From positions 1-37,199 of the forward strand of contig NZ_CYPR01000102.1 in the NCBI RefSeq assembly GCF_001408515.1: DNA of 37,199 nt, written 5' to 3'. This DNA is from Jannaschia seosinensis (GTDB lineage: Bacteria > Pseudomonadota > Alphaproteobacteria > Rhodobacterales > Rhodobacteraceae). The translations under genes and the position numbers were made by a program. The notes below the pieces were generated by a model, which saw nothing but the letters and a program-made list of their open reading frames with translations, had not been told where the DNA came from and did no database searches. This document shows positions 26,928 through 35,038 of the stretch, in pieces (the first letter of the stretch is position 1; each line of letters begins with the position of its first letter).

Positions 26928-27902
26928 TCAGCGCCGCATCCCGCGCTCGAACGCCGCGACGGCGTCTTCGCGCACCGCCTCGGCCTCGGCGCTGCCGTAG
27001 ATCAGCGCGGTTTCGGGCATGTCGAGCTGCGCAAATCCCTCCGGCAGCTTTTCGGGATCGAGCTTGGCCGGAAACGACCAGTTGCCTTCGGGGATGATCG
27101 ACTGGAACTCATCCGTCAGGATGAAGTCGAGGAATTGCTGCGCAAGCTCCGGCTGATCAGTCTGCGCGATCTGTCCGGCCGTCTCGACCAAGACGTAATG
27201 CCCCTCGTCGAAGATCGCGGCGCGCTTCGTGTCGTCGCCCTCGGCGATGATGTGATAGGCCGGAGAGGTCGTATAGCTCAGGACCATGTCGACCTCGCCC
27301 TCGGTGAACAGGCCGTAGCTCTCCGACCAGCCGCGCGTCACGGTGGTGATCTTCGGGGCGAGTTCGGCCCAGGCCTCCTCCGCCTCGTCGCCGAAGACCT
27401 TCTTGATCCACAGCGCGAGAGCGAGCCCGGAGACCGACGTGCGCGGATCCTGGATCGCAATGGCCAGATCGTCGGGCGCGTCGAGCAGCGCCTGAAAGCT
27501 GCCCGGCGCGTCGTCGATCCGGGTTGTGTCGTAGACGAAGGCGGTATGGCTCCAGTTGAACGGCACGAAGGTCTCGTCGGTCCATTCGACCGGCATGGTG
27601 AGTCCCTCGATCTCGACCCCGTGCGGCGCGAAGAGACCGGTCTGGCGCGCACGCTCCGCATCGTCGGTATTCAGCCCGATCACCACGTCGGCGGGCGTCG
27701 CGTCGCCTTCGAGACGGAGGCGGGGCAGCACGTCGCCGGTCACGTATTCCAGCGTCTCGCCGGTGGCCGCCTCGAACGCCGCCGCGATGGCCGGGCCGGG
27801 GCCCCATTCCGAGGCGAAGTAATCCGGCGCATAGACCGTCAGGGGCTCGGCCGTCGCGGGCATGGCCAGAAGGGCGAACGGAATGGCAAGATGGTGTCGC
27901 AT
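26928..27902 (-). CDS. thiB: Thiamine-binding periplasmic protein ThiB
   Basis: The periplasmic thiamine/TPP receptor (324 aa). The signal peptide is MRHHLAIPFALLAMPATA. Mature-protein features include LTVYAPDYFASEWGPG, GDVLPRL, DVVIGLNTD, FNWSHTAFVYD and VTRGWSESYGLFTEGEVDMVLSYTTSPAYH, all ThiB-like. ATG at 27902 is chosen over an upstream in-frame start at 27944, which would overlap the riboswitch and spoil the signal peptide. A ribosome site (ggagag) lies just upstream. Confidence 0.92.
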   Translation of the reverse strand: MRHHLAIPFALLAMPATAEPLTVYAPDYFASEWGPGPAIAAAFEAATGETLEYVTGDVLPRLRLEGDATPADVVIGLNTDDAERARQTGLFAPHGVEIEGLTMPVEWTDETFVPFNWSHTAFVYDTTRIDDAPGSFQALLDAPDDLAIAIQDPRTSVSGLALALWIKKVFGDEAEEAWAELAPKITTVTRGWSESYGLFTEGEVDMVLSYTTSPAYHIIAEGDDTKRAAIFDEGHYVLVETAGQIAQTDQPELAQQFLDFILTDEFQSIIPEGNWSFPAKLDPEKLPEGFAQLDMPETALIYGSAEAEAVREDAVAAFERGMRR

Positions 27903-27940
27903 GGCTCTCTCCTTTGCCGAAGGGGTGGGGCGAGAGGCAC

Positions 27941-28024
27941 GCACCTTCCCTCCGCCGGGTTCAACCGGATCAGGTTCGACGGGTCCGCATCCTGCGTCTC
28001 AGCCCGAATGGGCACCCCGAGGTG
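27941..28024 (-). promoter_or_regulatory. TPP riboswitch (THI element) upstream of thiBPQ
   Basis: On the minus strand the conserved core reads GGGGTGCCCATTCGGGCTGAGA, then after a short variable stem ACCCGTCGAACCTGATCC, GGTTGAACCCGGCG and GAGGGA. The CTGAGA and ACCTGATC segments are the pyrophosphate- and pyrimidine-binding elements of TPP riboswitches. The 3' end lies about 40 nt before the thiB start, close enough to sequester its ribosome site when TPP binds. No terminator is seen in between, so translational control is more likely. Confidence 0.95.
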
Positions 28025-28124
28025 CCGCTGAAGTAGCCTGCCCGCCGCGCTGCGTCCAGTGGGGCAACGCGCTTGCCGGGCGCGGTCGCGGTCACTAGAC
28101 CCTGAAGACGAGGAGAGATCGCCC

Positions 28125-29228
28125 ATGTCCCACAATACGTTCGGCCACCTGTTCCGCGTCACGACCTGGGGCGAGAGCCACGGGCCGGCGCTCGGCGCGA
28201 CGGTGGATGGTTGTCCGCCCGGCGTGGAGGTCGAGGCGGAGGCGATCCAGCGCTGGCTCGACCGCCGCAAGCCGGGGCAGTCCAAGCACACCACGCAGCG
28301 CAAGGAGGCCGATGCGGTCGAGATCCTGTCGGGCGTCTTCGAGGGGCGCAGCACGGGCACGCCGATCCAGCTCATGATCCGCAACACCGACCAGCGCTCG
28401 AAGGATTACGGCAAAATCGCCGAGACGTTCCGTCCCGGCCATGCCGACATCACCTATTGGCAAAAATACGGCATCCGCGACTATCGCGGCGGCGGGCGGT
28501 CCTCCGCGCGGGAGACCGCCGCGCGGGTGGCCGCGGGCGGGGTCGCACGGGCGGCCCTCACCGCGTTGGCGCCGAAACTGGAGATCACCGGCTACATGGT
28601 CGGGATGGGCGAGCTGGAGATCGACCGGAGCCGCTTCGACTGGAACGAGATCGGGCGCAACGATTTCTGGTGCCCCGACGCGCAGGCCGCCGGGGCCTTC
28701 GCCGAGCATCTCGACTGGCTCCGCCGGGACGACCACAATTCCGTCGGCGCGACGATCGAATGCGTGGCACGCGGCGTTCCCGTGGGTCTTGGTGCACCGG
28801 TCTATGGGAAGCTGGATACCGATCTCGCGGCCGCGATGATGTCGATCAATGCGGTCAAAGGCGTCGAAATCGGGGAGGGGATGCAAGCCGCGCGCCTGAC
28901 GGGCCGCGACAATGCCGACGAGATCACGATGGGTCCGAACGGACCGGTCTATTCCTCCAACCATGCGGGCGGAATCCTTGGCGGGATCTCGACCGGTCAG
29001 GACGTCGTCGTGCGTTTCGCGGTCAAACCGACCTCGTCGATCCTGTCGGAGCGGCGGACGATCACGAAATCCGGCGAGGAGACGACAATCGTCACCAAGG
29101 GACGGCACGATCCCTGCGTCGGGATCCGGGCGGTTCCCGTGGCGGAGGCGATGATGGCCTGCGTGCTGCTCGATCACCTTCTGCGGCACCGCGGTCAGGT
29201 CGGCGATGCCGGAGGCCGGATCGGCTGA
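28125..29228 (+). CDS. aroC: Chorismate synthase
   Basis: Converts EPSP to chorismate, the last common step of aromatic synthesis, with reduced FMN. The 367-aa protein shows all signature blocks: [18 protein letters not shown] near the N-terminus, [26 protein letters not shown] in the middle and [17 protein letters not shown] at the C-terminus. ATG at 28125 with ribosome site gaggaga (28109-28115) is preferred over an upstream ATG at 28059. It is divergent from thiB, with the riboswitch in between. Confidence 0.96.
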   Translation: MSHNTFGHLFRVTTWGESHGPALGATVDGCPPGVEVEAEAIQRWLDRRKPGQSKHTTQRKEADAVEILSGVFEGRSTGTPIQLMIRNTDQRSKDYGKIAETFRPGHADITYWQKYGIRDYRGGGRSSARETAARVAAGGVARAALTALAPKLEITGYMVGMGELEIDRSRFDWNEIGRNDFWCPDAQAAGAFAEHLDWLRRDDHNSVGATIECVARGVPVGLGAPVYGKLDTDLAAAMMSINAVKGVEIGEGMQAARLTGRDNADEITMGPNGPVYSSNHAGGILGGISTGQDVVVRFAVKPTSSILSERRTITKSGEETTIVTKGRHDPCVGIRAVPVAEAMMACVLLDHLLRHRGQVGDAGGRIG

Positions 29229-29231
29229 CGC

Positions 29232-29264
29232 AAAAAGGGCGCGACCCGCATGAGCCGCGCCCTT
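29232..29264 (-). terminator. Terminator of the DUF3618 operon
   Basis: The stem gggcgcg / cgcgccc encloses a 12-nt loop. On the minus strand it is followed by ttttt, so it terminates the operon ending at 29284; it may also stop aroC transcription from the other side. Confidence 0.8.
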
Positions 29265-29283
29265 CGAATGGTTGCGAAAACGA

Positions 29284-30459
29284 TCAGCTGCTGACGCTAC
29301 CGCCGAGATCTTGGCGCTCGGCCTCTTCTTCGGCCGCGGATTTCACCCGATCCGCTGCGCTCTTGGCCTTGTTCTCGGCCTTGTCGACGGCCTCCTCGCC
29401 GGAAGGCGTCCTCTCGCGGGCCTCATGCATCGTCTCTGTGGCGACGTCTTTCGCCTCGTCCATGGCGGCCTCGGCCACGGCACGCAACTTGGCGCTTTCC
29501 TCGTGGAAGATGCGCTCCGCCTCGTCGACCGCACGGTCGCGATACGAGCCGAGATACCGGTCTTCACGCTGCGTGCGGGGCAGGGAGGCGCCGATGACGG
29601 CGCCGATGCCGAACGCGATCACGCCGGCCAGAAGTGGCTGGCTCATATAGGCGTTGCGGCCCGAGGCGCGGACATCGCTCGTCCGGGCGGACAATTCGCG
29701 TTGCGCGTCCCATGCGGCGGCGCGGGCCTGCACGACCCGGTCGCGCGCGGCGTCGCTCATGCGTTCGGTGCCTTGGGCCAGACGTTCGTAGAGGGAGCGG
29801 TCTTCCTCTTCCTGACGTCCATAGCTGCGGCGGTTGTCACTGTTGCTGGTCATGTTGGATATGGCTCCTTTGGCCTTGTCACGGCCGCGGCGGGCGGCAC
29901 TGCTGATGCGGTCCCACGTCGACGGCTCTGCCGGTTCTTCGCCGCGTGCGCGGGCGATCCGGCGCTCGAATCCGCCCATCGGCGGGCGTTCCTCGCGGAA
30001 GCCTGAGACGGGTTGGCGTTTCGTGTGGTCCCATGCCGGTCTCGGCTCATGCCGTGTCGTCGGCGAGTCGAGGGGATCGGGCGGTGAACGGTCCGGCGTC
30101 GCCGCAAGGCGCGGGGATTCGGAGTGAAAGATCGCTTCGTCACCCTTGGGATAATCCTCGCGGCGATCATAGGAGATCGCATGCTCGCGGCTCACGGAAC
30201 GTTCGCGCTTCTTGACGGGTCCGGCGACCAGCCAAGCAATGCCCACACCGGTCAGGGCCAGGGCAAGCGGGTTGTCCTTGGCTTGCTGCGCCAGACGGGA
30301 GGCGACCGGACGTCCGTGTTCGCGGACATAGGCGGTCGCCTGATCCACCATCGCCTCGGGAGTGAAGCGCTCCTGCAATTCATCGATCGAGCGAGCCAGC
30401 GCACTGCGTTCGGCTTCGATCTGGCGCTCGATCTGGTCGGGAGTGCGATTCTCGGCCAT
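29284..30459 (-). CDS. DUF3618-domain protein, envelope associated
   Basis: A 391-aa protein beginning with a DUF3618-like segment (TPDQIERQIEAERSALARSIDEL, with the following ~80 residues ending in the helix NPLALALTGVGIAWLVAG). A long charged, probably disordered middle follows, then a second hydrophobic helix (PLLAGVIAFGIGAVIGASL, about residue 275) and a helical Ala/Glu/Lys-rich tail. Such proteins are encoded beside DUF1469 and YtxH-like genes in alphaproteobacteria and are thought to affect envelope properties under stress. Exact function is unknown. Its ATG overlaps the DUF1469 stop by 1 nt. Confidence 0.78.
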   Translation of the reverse strand: MAENRTPDQIERQIEAERSALARSIDELQERFTPEAMVDQATAYVREHGRPVASRLAQQAKDNPLALALTGVGIAWLVAGPVKKRERSVSREHAISYDRREDYPKGDEAIFHSESPRLAATPDRSPPDPLDSPTTRHEPRPAWDHTKRQPVSGFREERPPMGGFERRIARARGEEPAEPSTWDRISSAARRGRDKAKGAISNMTSNSDNRRSYGRQEEEDRSLYERLAQGTERMSDAARDRVVQARAAAWDAQRELSARTSDVRASGRNAYMSQPLLAGVIAFGIGAVIGASLPRTQREDRYLGSYRDRAVDEAERIFHEESAKLRAVAEAAMDEAKDVATETMHEARERTPSGEEAVDKAENKAKSAADRVKSAAEEEAERQDLGGSVSS

Positions 30460-30872
30460 CAGAAATGCTCCTTCACGACATCGGCGTCACGGCGCACGTT
30501 CTTGGCGGTGCGGGTCGGCGCCAGCGACGAGAGCTTGAGATCCTTCATGCCCTTCATCACCATGATGAGAGCGATCAGCGCGAGGCCGCCCCCCACGATC
30601 AAGGCTGCCCATCCGGCATCGAGCCCGAGTTCGGCAATCGCTGCGGTCAGAGCCGCGGCAAGAACGTTGAGCGCGACAAGGGCCACGACCATGGCCGCCA
30701 CGAGGAGGCCGATCGCAACGCCGGCACGCTTGACGTTTTCCGAAACCTCGGCGCGGGCGAGATCGACCTCGCTGCGCACTAGGTTCGAAACATGCGTCAG
30801 GGCGTCGCCGATCAATCCGGTCGTGTCACGCGCCGTCGCGGGGCGAACGTCATTTTCCGGTTCATCCCTCAT
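30459..30872 (-). CDS. Phage-holin-like family protein (DUF1469)
   Basis: A 137-aa protein with a soluble N-terminus (TGLIGDALTHVSNLVRSEVDLARAEV), two closely spaced membrane helices (VAIGLLVAAMVVALVALNVLAAAL and WAALIVGGGLALIALIMVM) and a short basic tail. This is the DUF1469/holin-like family, which is not a phage lysis protein in this context. Its start overlaps the previous gene's stop by 4 nt, so the order 31552-29284 is one transcript. Confidence 0.85.
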   Translation of the reverse strand: MRDEPENDVRPATARDTTGLIGDALTHVSNLVRSEVDLARAEVSENVKRAGVAIGLLVAAMVVALVALNVLAAALTAAIAELGLDAGWAALIVGGGLALIALIMVMKGMKDLKLSSLAPTRTAKNVRRDADVVKEHF

Positions 30873-31552
30873 CGCGTTGTCCCTCCGGGCTTGGCGGGCG
30901 TGCCGACGGTGCCGGCCGATCCGACCCCACCGGTCGATCCCGCAGCACCGGTCGGACGCGGTGCGGTGCCGGTTGCGCCCGTGGTCGGGGCCGGACGCGG
31001 CTCATACGGCGCCTCGTGGCGCGGAGCGGGGACGGGCGCGCGACGTGCGGGAATGTTGTCATAATCATAACGGTACTGCCCGTCGCGGTCCGTCGCCTTG
31101 ATCATGCGGGCCAACGCAAAGCCCGCCAAAGCTGCACCACCGAGGAACAGCGCAGGATTGCGGCGCGCGAATTCCGACACGTCGTCGGACAGCGTCCCCA
31201 AATCCTGCTCACGGATGAAGTCGGCCGCCTGGCTCAGGTTGGAGGCGAGGTAATCCGCCGCCTGGGCCTGATAGCTGTCGTCACCGAATTCGTGCCCGGC
31301 ATTGCGGATGTGATCGGCGGTCTCGTCGATGCGCGAGGTCGCTTGGTTCTTGATGCCCTCGACCTGCTCTTCGGCCATGGCTCTGGCCTTCTCCGTCAGG
31401 TGCTGGGCCTCGGCCTGTGCGGCTTCCTTGGCCTTGCCCGTGGCGGATTTGGCGCGCTCGGTCGCTTCGTCGGCCGCCTTCTGGGCGTCCTGTTGCGCCT
31501 TGCGGCGCTCGGCTTCGAGCTTGGCGTCGTTCGGATTTGGATTATCGGTCAT
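30869..31552 (-). CDS. Coiled-coil membrane protein, first large gene of envelope operon
   Basis: A 227-aa protein. Residues 1-75 form a highly charged Ala/Lys/Glu/Gln helix (KAADEATERAKSATGKAKEA), like YtxH or apolipophorin-type helices. A middle region (FIREQDLGTLSDDVSEFARRNPALFLGGAALAGFALARM) holds one hydrophobic helix, and the C-terminus is a Pro/Gly/Thr-rich disordered tail. I do not recognise a named family. ATG at 31552 is chosen over the upstream in-frame start at 31621, which would overlap the small ORF. It heads the ATGA-linked group with DUF1469 and DUF3618. Confidence 0.75.
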   Translation of the reverse strand: MTDNPNPNDAKLEAERRKAQQDAQKAADEATERAKSATGKAKEAAQAEAQHLTEKARAMAEEQVEGIKNQATSRIDETADHIRNAGHEFGDDSYQAQAADYLASNLSQAADFIREQDLGTLSDDVSEFARRNPALFLGGAALAGFALARMIKATDRDGQYRYDYDNIPARRAPVPAPRHEAPYEPRPAPTTGATGTAPRPTGAAGSTGGVGSAGTVGTPAKPGGTTR

Positions 31553-31577
31553 TGGATCCACTTTCTTTCTTTGTATC

Positions 31578-31646
31578 TCAGGCAACGAGGCTGATGACAG
31601 CCAACACCACCACAACGACACCGATGATGTAGAAAATGCTGTGCAT
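31578..31646 (-). CDS. 22-aa single-helix membrane microprotein
   Basis: A short frame reads MHSIFYIIGVVVVVLAVISLVA and stops at 31578. It is almost all one hydrophobic helix with no charged residues. A ribosome site (cggag, about 31656-31660) lies at normal distance from its ATG. The pattern FYIIGVVVVVL resembles short one-helix proteins I have seen annotated in alphaproteobacteria. It starts about 35 nt after the stress-type promoter and is first in the operon, 25 nt before the next gene. Real translation is likely but unproven. Confidence 0.6.
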   Translation of the reverse strand: MHSIFYIIGVVVVVLAVISLVA

Positions 31647-31679
31647 GCGATGCGCTCCGGCTTTCATTGTTTCGTGCCG

Positions 31680-33047
31680 TCAACGCCGTATCCTGCGCAT
31701 GCGTTCCATTGCCGCGGCGACGAGATGGCGGGGGCCGGCGGCAAACGGCCGCCGCCGGGATTCCTGCCTTAGATCCGGATAATGTCGCCGCGTAACCCGC
31801 CCCGGACGACCCGGGAGCGTCAAGGCGGCGTCGCCGCGGGAGCGGCGCGCCACGACCCGGCCCTTCGAGACCACGGCAAGGCGCGGCGCGCGCAGGCGGA
31901 GCGCCTCGATCGGGTCGCCAGCGTCGAGCACCACAAGCGAGGCGGCGCAGCCGACCCCGAGGCCGTAGTCGTCGATGCCCATGATCCGGGCGTTGACCTC
32001 CGTCACCATGTCGAAGCAGCGGCGCATCTCGTCGGGATGGGTCATCTGCGCCACGTGCAGCCCCATGAATGCCACGTCGAGCATGTCCGCCGTGCCGAGC
32101 GAGTACCACGGGTCGCGCACGCAATCCTGCCCCCGGCCAACCTCGATCCCGGCGGCCTGCATCTCCTTCACCCGCGTCAGGCCACGCCGCTTGGGGAAGG
32201 TTTCGTGGCGTCCCTGTATGACGATGTTGATGAGCGGGTTCGGAATGGCCGCGATCTCCGCCTCCGCGATCAGCGGGAGCAGCTTGGAGACGTAGTAATT
32301 TTCCATCGAATGCATCGAGGTCAGATGCGATCCCGCCACCCGTCCCTGCAGGCCCAGCCGCACCGTCTCATGGACCAGCGTCTCGATATGGCGCGACATG
32401 GGATCGCCGGTCTCGTCGCAATGCATGTCGACAGGCAAGCCGCGCTCCGCCGCCCATTCGCAAAGGATGCGCACGGATTCCGCGCCCTGCGCCATCGTCC
32501 GCTCGAAATGAGGGATGCCGCCGACCACGTCGAGCCCCATGTCGAGCGCCCGGCGCGTGTTCTCCAGCGCGCTCGGGTCGCGCAGCAGACCGTCCTGCGG
32601 AAAGGCCACGAGCTGGAGGTCGAGATAGGGTTTGACCGTCTCGCGCACGTCCAGCAGGACCTCCACACCCAGCAGCCTGTTGTCGCAGGTGTCGACATGG
32701 CTCCGTATCGCCAGAAGCCCCATGGACACGGCCCAGTCGCAGTACGTCAGCGCCCGGTCGCGGACCTCGTCGGGCGTCATCTCCTGCTTGAGTTCATCCC
32801 AGAGCGCGATCCCCTCGAGCAGTGTGCCCGAAGCGTTGATGCGCGGGATGCCGTAGGACAATGTCGCGTCCATCTGAAAATGCGGATCGACGAAAGGCGG
32901 AGAGACGAGGTCTCCGGTCGCGTCGATGACTTCCGCCGCCTCCGCACCGGACAGATCGTCCACGGCGGCGATGCGGTCACCGGAGATGCCGATATCGGCG
33001 ACGCGACCATCGGGCAGCGTGCCGCCTTTCACCACAAGATCGAACAT
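31680..33047 (-). CDS. Cytosine deaminase-like amidohydrolase with altered metal site
   Basis: A 455-aa amidohydrolase of the cytosine deaminase type, with GGTLPDGRVADIGISGDRI, AIRSHVDTCD, VDMHCDETGDPMSRH, SHLTSMHSMENYY and GQDCVRDPWYSLGTADML. The first metal motif is PHFQMD where HxH (PHFHMD) is expected, so one ligand is Gln58. The ~40-residue tail after LPGRP is Arg-rich and unlike the family; a +2 frame would stop at 31770-31772, so a frameshift near the end is possible. The tail also overlaps the stress promoter. ATG at 33047 overlaps the permease stop by 1 nt, so it is the last gene of that operon. Confidence 0.75.
   Translation of the reverse strand: MFDLVVKGGTLPDGRVADIGISGDRIAAVDDLSGAEAAEVIDATGDLVSPPFVDPHFQMDATLSYGIPRINASGTLLEGIALWDELKQEMTPDEVRDRALTYCDWAVSMGLLAIRSHVDTCDNRLLGVEVLLDVRETVKPYLDLQLVAFPQDGLLRDPSALENTRRALDMGLDVVGGIPHFERTMAQGAESVRILCEWAAERGLPVDMHCDETGDPMSRHIETLVHETVRLGLQGRVAGSHLTSMHSMENYYVSKLLPLIAEAEIAAIPNPLINIVIQGRHETFPKRRGLTRVKEMQAAGIEVGRGQDCVRDPWYSLGTADMLDVAFMGLHVAQMTHPDEMRRCFDMVTEVNARIMGIDDYGLGVGCAASLVVLDAGDPIEALRLRAPRLAVVSKGRVVARRSRGDAALTLPGRPGRVTRRHYPDLRQESRRRPFAAGPRHLVAAAMERMRRIRR
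31682..31707 (-). promoter_or_regulatory. EcfG-type general-stress promoter candidate
   Basis: On the minus strand GGAAC (31707-31703), a 17-nt spacer and CGTT (31685-31682) match exactly the consensus GGAAC-N16/17-CGTT of alphaproteobacterial EcfG/RpoE2-type general-stress sigma factors. The -10 lies 35 nt before the 22-aa ORF, giving a leader of about 28 nt, and the downstream genes are typical stress-envelope genes. Whether the organism has an EcfG sigma factor cannot be seen here, and several Rhodobacterales lack it. Confidence 0.6.
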
Positions 33048-33993
33048 CAGCGTTCCCCCTTTCGATACGGAACCATCAACGCCGCCGGTACCGCCGCACG
33101 CCGCGACATGACCACCAGCGCCGCGATCGAAAGGATGTAGGGCGCCATGAGGAAGACCTGATACGGGACCTGCGCACCGAGCGGTGTCTGCTGCAGCCGG
33201 ACCTGCAGCGCATCGAAGGCGGCGAAGAGGATCGCGCCGAGGAGCGTCTTGCCCGGCTTCCATGCTCCGAACATGACGAGGGCGATGCAGATCCAGCCGC
33301 GACCGTTGACCATCTCGAAGAAGAAGCTGTCGAAGGCGGACATCGTCAGAAAGGCACCGCCCACCGCCATCAGCCCAGATCCCGCGATTACCGCACCAGA
33401 CCGGATCGCCGTGACCGAAAGGCCCTGCGCGGCGACGGCGGCCGGATTCTCGCCCGCCGCGCGCAATGTGAGCCCCAACGGCGTGCGGAACAAAATCAGC
33501 GCGACCAAGGCGGCGGTGGCGAAGGCGGCGTAGGTCAGCGGCGTCTGCTGGAACAATGCAGGCCCGACGATCGGCAGGTCGCTCAGCTACGGCACGGCCA
33601 CGGGGTCGAAGGCTTCAATCTTAGCGGGAAACTGACCTGGGGCAGGGCGAGGCGGTAGGCGTAATAGGTGGCCGAAGTGACCAGAAGGGTAATCCCCAGC
33701 CCGACCACATGCTGCGACAGGCCGAACGGCACCGTCAGCGTGGCATGAAGGGCCCCGAACGCCATCCCCATCAGCAGCGCGACCCCCACGCCGGGCCACA
33801 GTCCCATGCCGGAATAGACCGCCATCCAGCCGGCGAAGGCGCCCGCCACCATGATCCCCTCGATCCCGAGGTTCAGGACGCTCGCGCGCTCGCAGATCAA
33901 CTCTCCCATGGCGGCGAAGATCAGTGGCGACGAAATGCGGATCGCCGCGGCCCAGAAGGAGGCTGACAGGAGGATGTCCACAAGCTCGCTCAT
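33047..33993 (-). pseudogene. Nucleoside/BMP-type ABC permease 2, frameshifted, with internal stop
   Basis: The intact parts match the second permease of BMP-family nucleoside importers (about 315 codons in total, the normal size). The N-terminal part MSELVDILLSASFWAAAIRI ... RASVLNLGIEGIMVAGAF reads well until about 33636, where the frame shifts (between LPQVS and AKIEAFDPVAVP). TAG at 33587-33589 then interrupts the corrected frame, which continues as LSDLPIVGPALFQQTPLTYAAF and TLRAAGENPAAVAAQGL to the stop at 33047. Start ATG 33993 overlaps permease 1 by 4 nt. The lesions leave nearly the whole length, so decay looks recent, or the sequence has errors. Confidence 0.82.
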
Positions 33994-35038
33994 CGCCAGA
34001 TCACCCGCAGACGCGTCAGCCCGAGCGCCAGAACCATCGCCAGAAGTGCCGCCGCCAGAAGCACGTCCGCCATGTAGGTCGGAACCCCCGCGGCACGGCT
34101 CATCGAGTCGGCGCCGACGAATATGCCCGCCACGAACAACGCCGCGACCACCACGCCGATCGGGTGCAACAGCGCAAGCATCGCAACGATGATGCCGGTA
34201 TAGCCGTAGCCGGGCGACAGGTCGGTGGTCAGGTTCCCACGAAGGCCCGCCACCTCCGACAGGGCCGTCAGCGCCGCGAGCCCGCCCGACAACATGGCGG
34301 TGCGGATGAAGATGCGGTTCACCGGCATCCCCGCAAAGCGCGCGGCCTCGGCATTGAGGCCGGTGGCGCGCATCTTGTAGCCTCAGATCGTGCGCGTCTG
34401 GATCACCCAGACGATCAGCGCGGCGATGAGCGCCGGTCCAAACCCCCAATGCAGGCGCAGACCCTCCACGATCCGCGGCAGGCGCGCCTCCGGGATGAGC
34501 GGGACGGATTTCGGCCATCCCAGACCCGTCGGATCCGTACCGGCCCTTCCAGCAGCATCGACACGAAGAGGAGGATGATAAAGTTCAACAGGAGCGTCGT
34601 GACGACCTCGTCCACCCCGAACCGCGTCTTGAGCAGTGTCGAGACGAGCAGCGCGACGGCGCCGGCCGCCATCGCCGCGACGATGAGGACGGGCAGGAGC
34701 AGCGGCGCGGGCAGGGGCAGCGCACCCGTACCCAGCGTCACGACCGCCACCGCGCCGAGATAGAGCTGCCCCTCCGCTCCGATGTTCCACAGACGCGTGC
34801 GAAAGGCGACCGCCACGGCAAGGCCGGTGAAGATCAGTGGCGTCGCCCGGTTCAGCGTCTTCAGGAGCGCGAAGCGCGAGCCGACCGCCCCCTCGACGAT
34901 CCGGCCCAGCACCGAGAGCGGCGCACCGCCCGCCAGCGCGGCGAGGGCCATGCCGAACAGGAGCGTCCCCGCCAGCGCACCCGCTGGCAGTCCCAGCCTG
35001 CGAGCGAGCGACGGCGCGGGGATCGCCTCAAGCCGCAT
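33990..35038 (-). pseudogene. Nucleoside/BMP-type ABC permease 1, frameshifted, with internal stop
   Basis: The first permease of the importer (about 350 codons). It starts MRLEAIPAPSLARRLGL and runs well through LIFTGLAVAVAFRTRLWNIGAEGQLYLG and LLKTRFGVDEVVTTLLLNF. A one-base deletion near 34534-34541 moves the reading to DPTGLGWPKSVPLIPEARLP. In that frame TGA at 34383-34385 interrupts TRTI-GYKMRATGLNAEAARFAGM; the rest is intact to 33990. Both lesions would abolish a functional protein. Confidence 0.82.

Noticed and set aside
30459-30872. Prophage holin
   Set aside because: The protein belongs to the holin-like DUF1469 family, but no lysin, structural or integrase genes are nearby and the operon context is envelope related.
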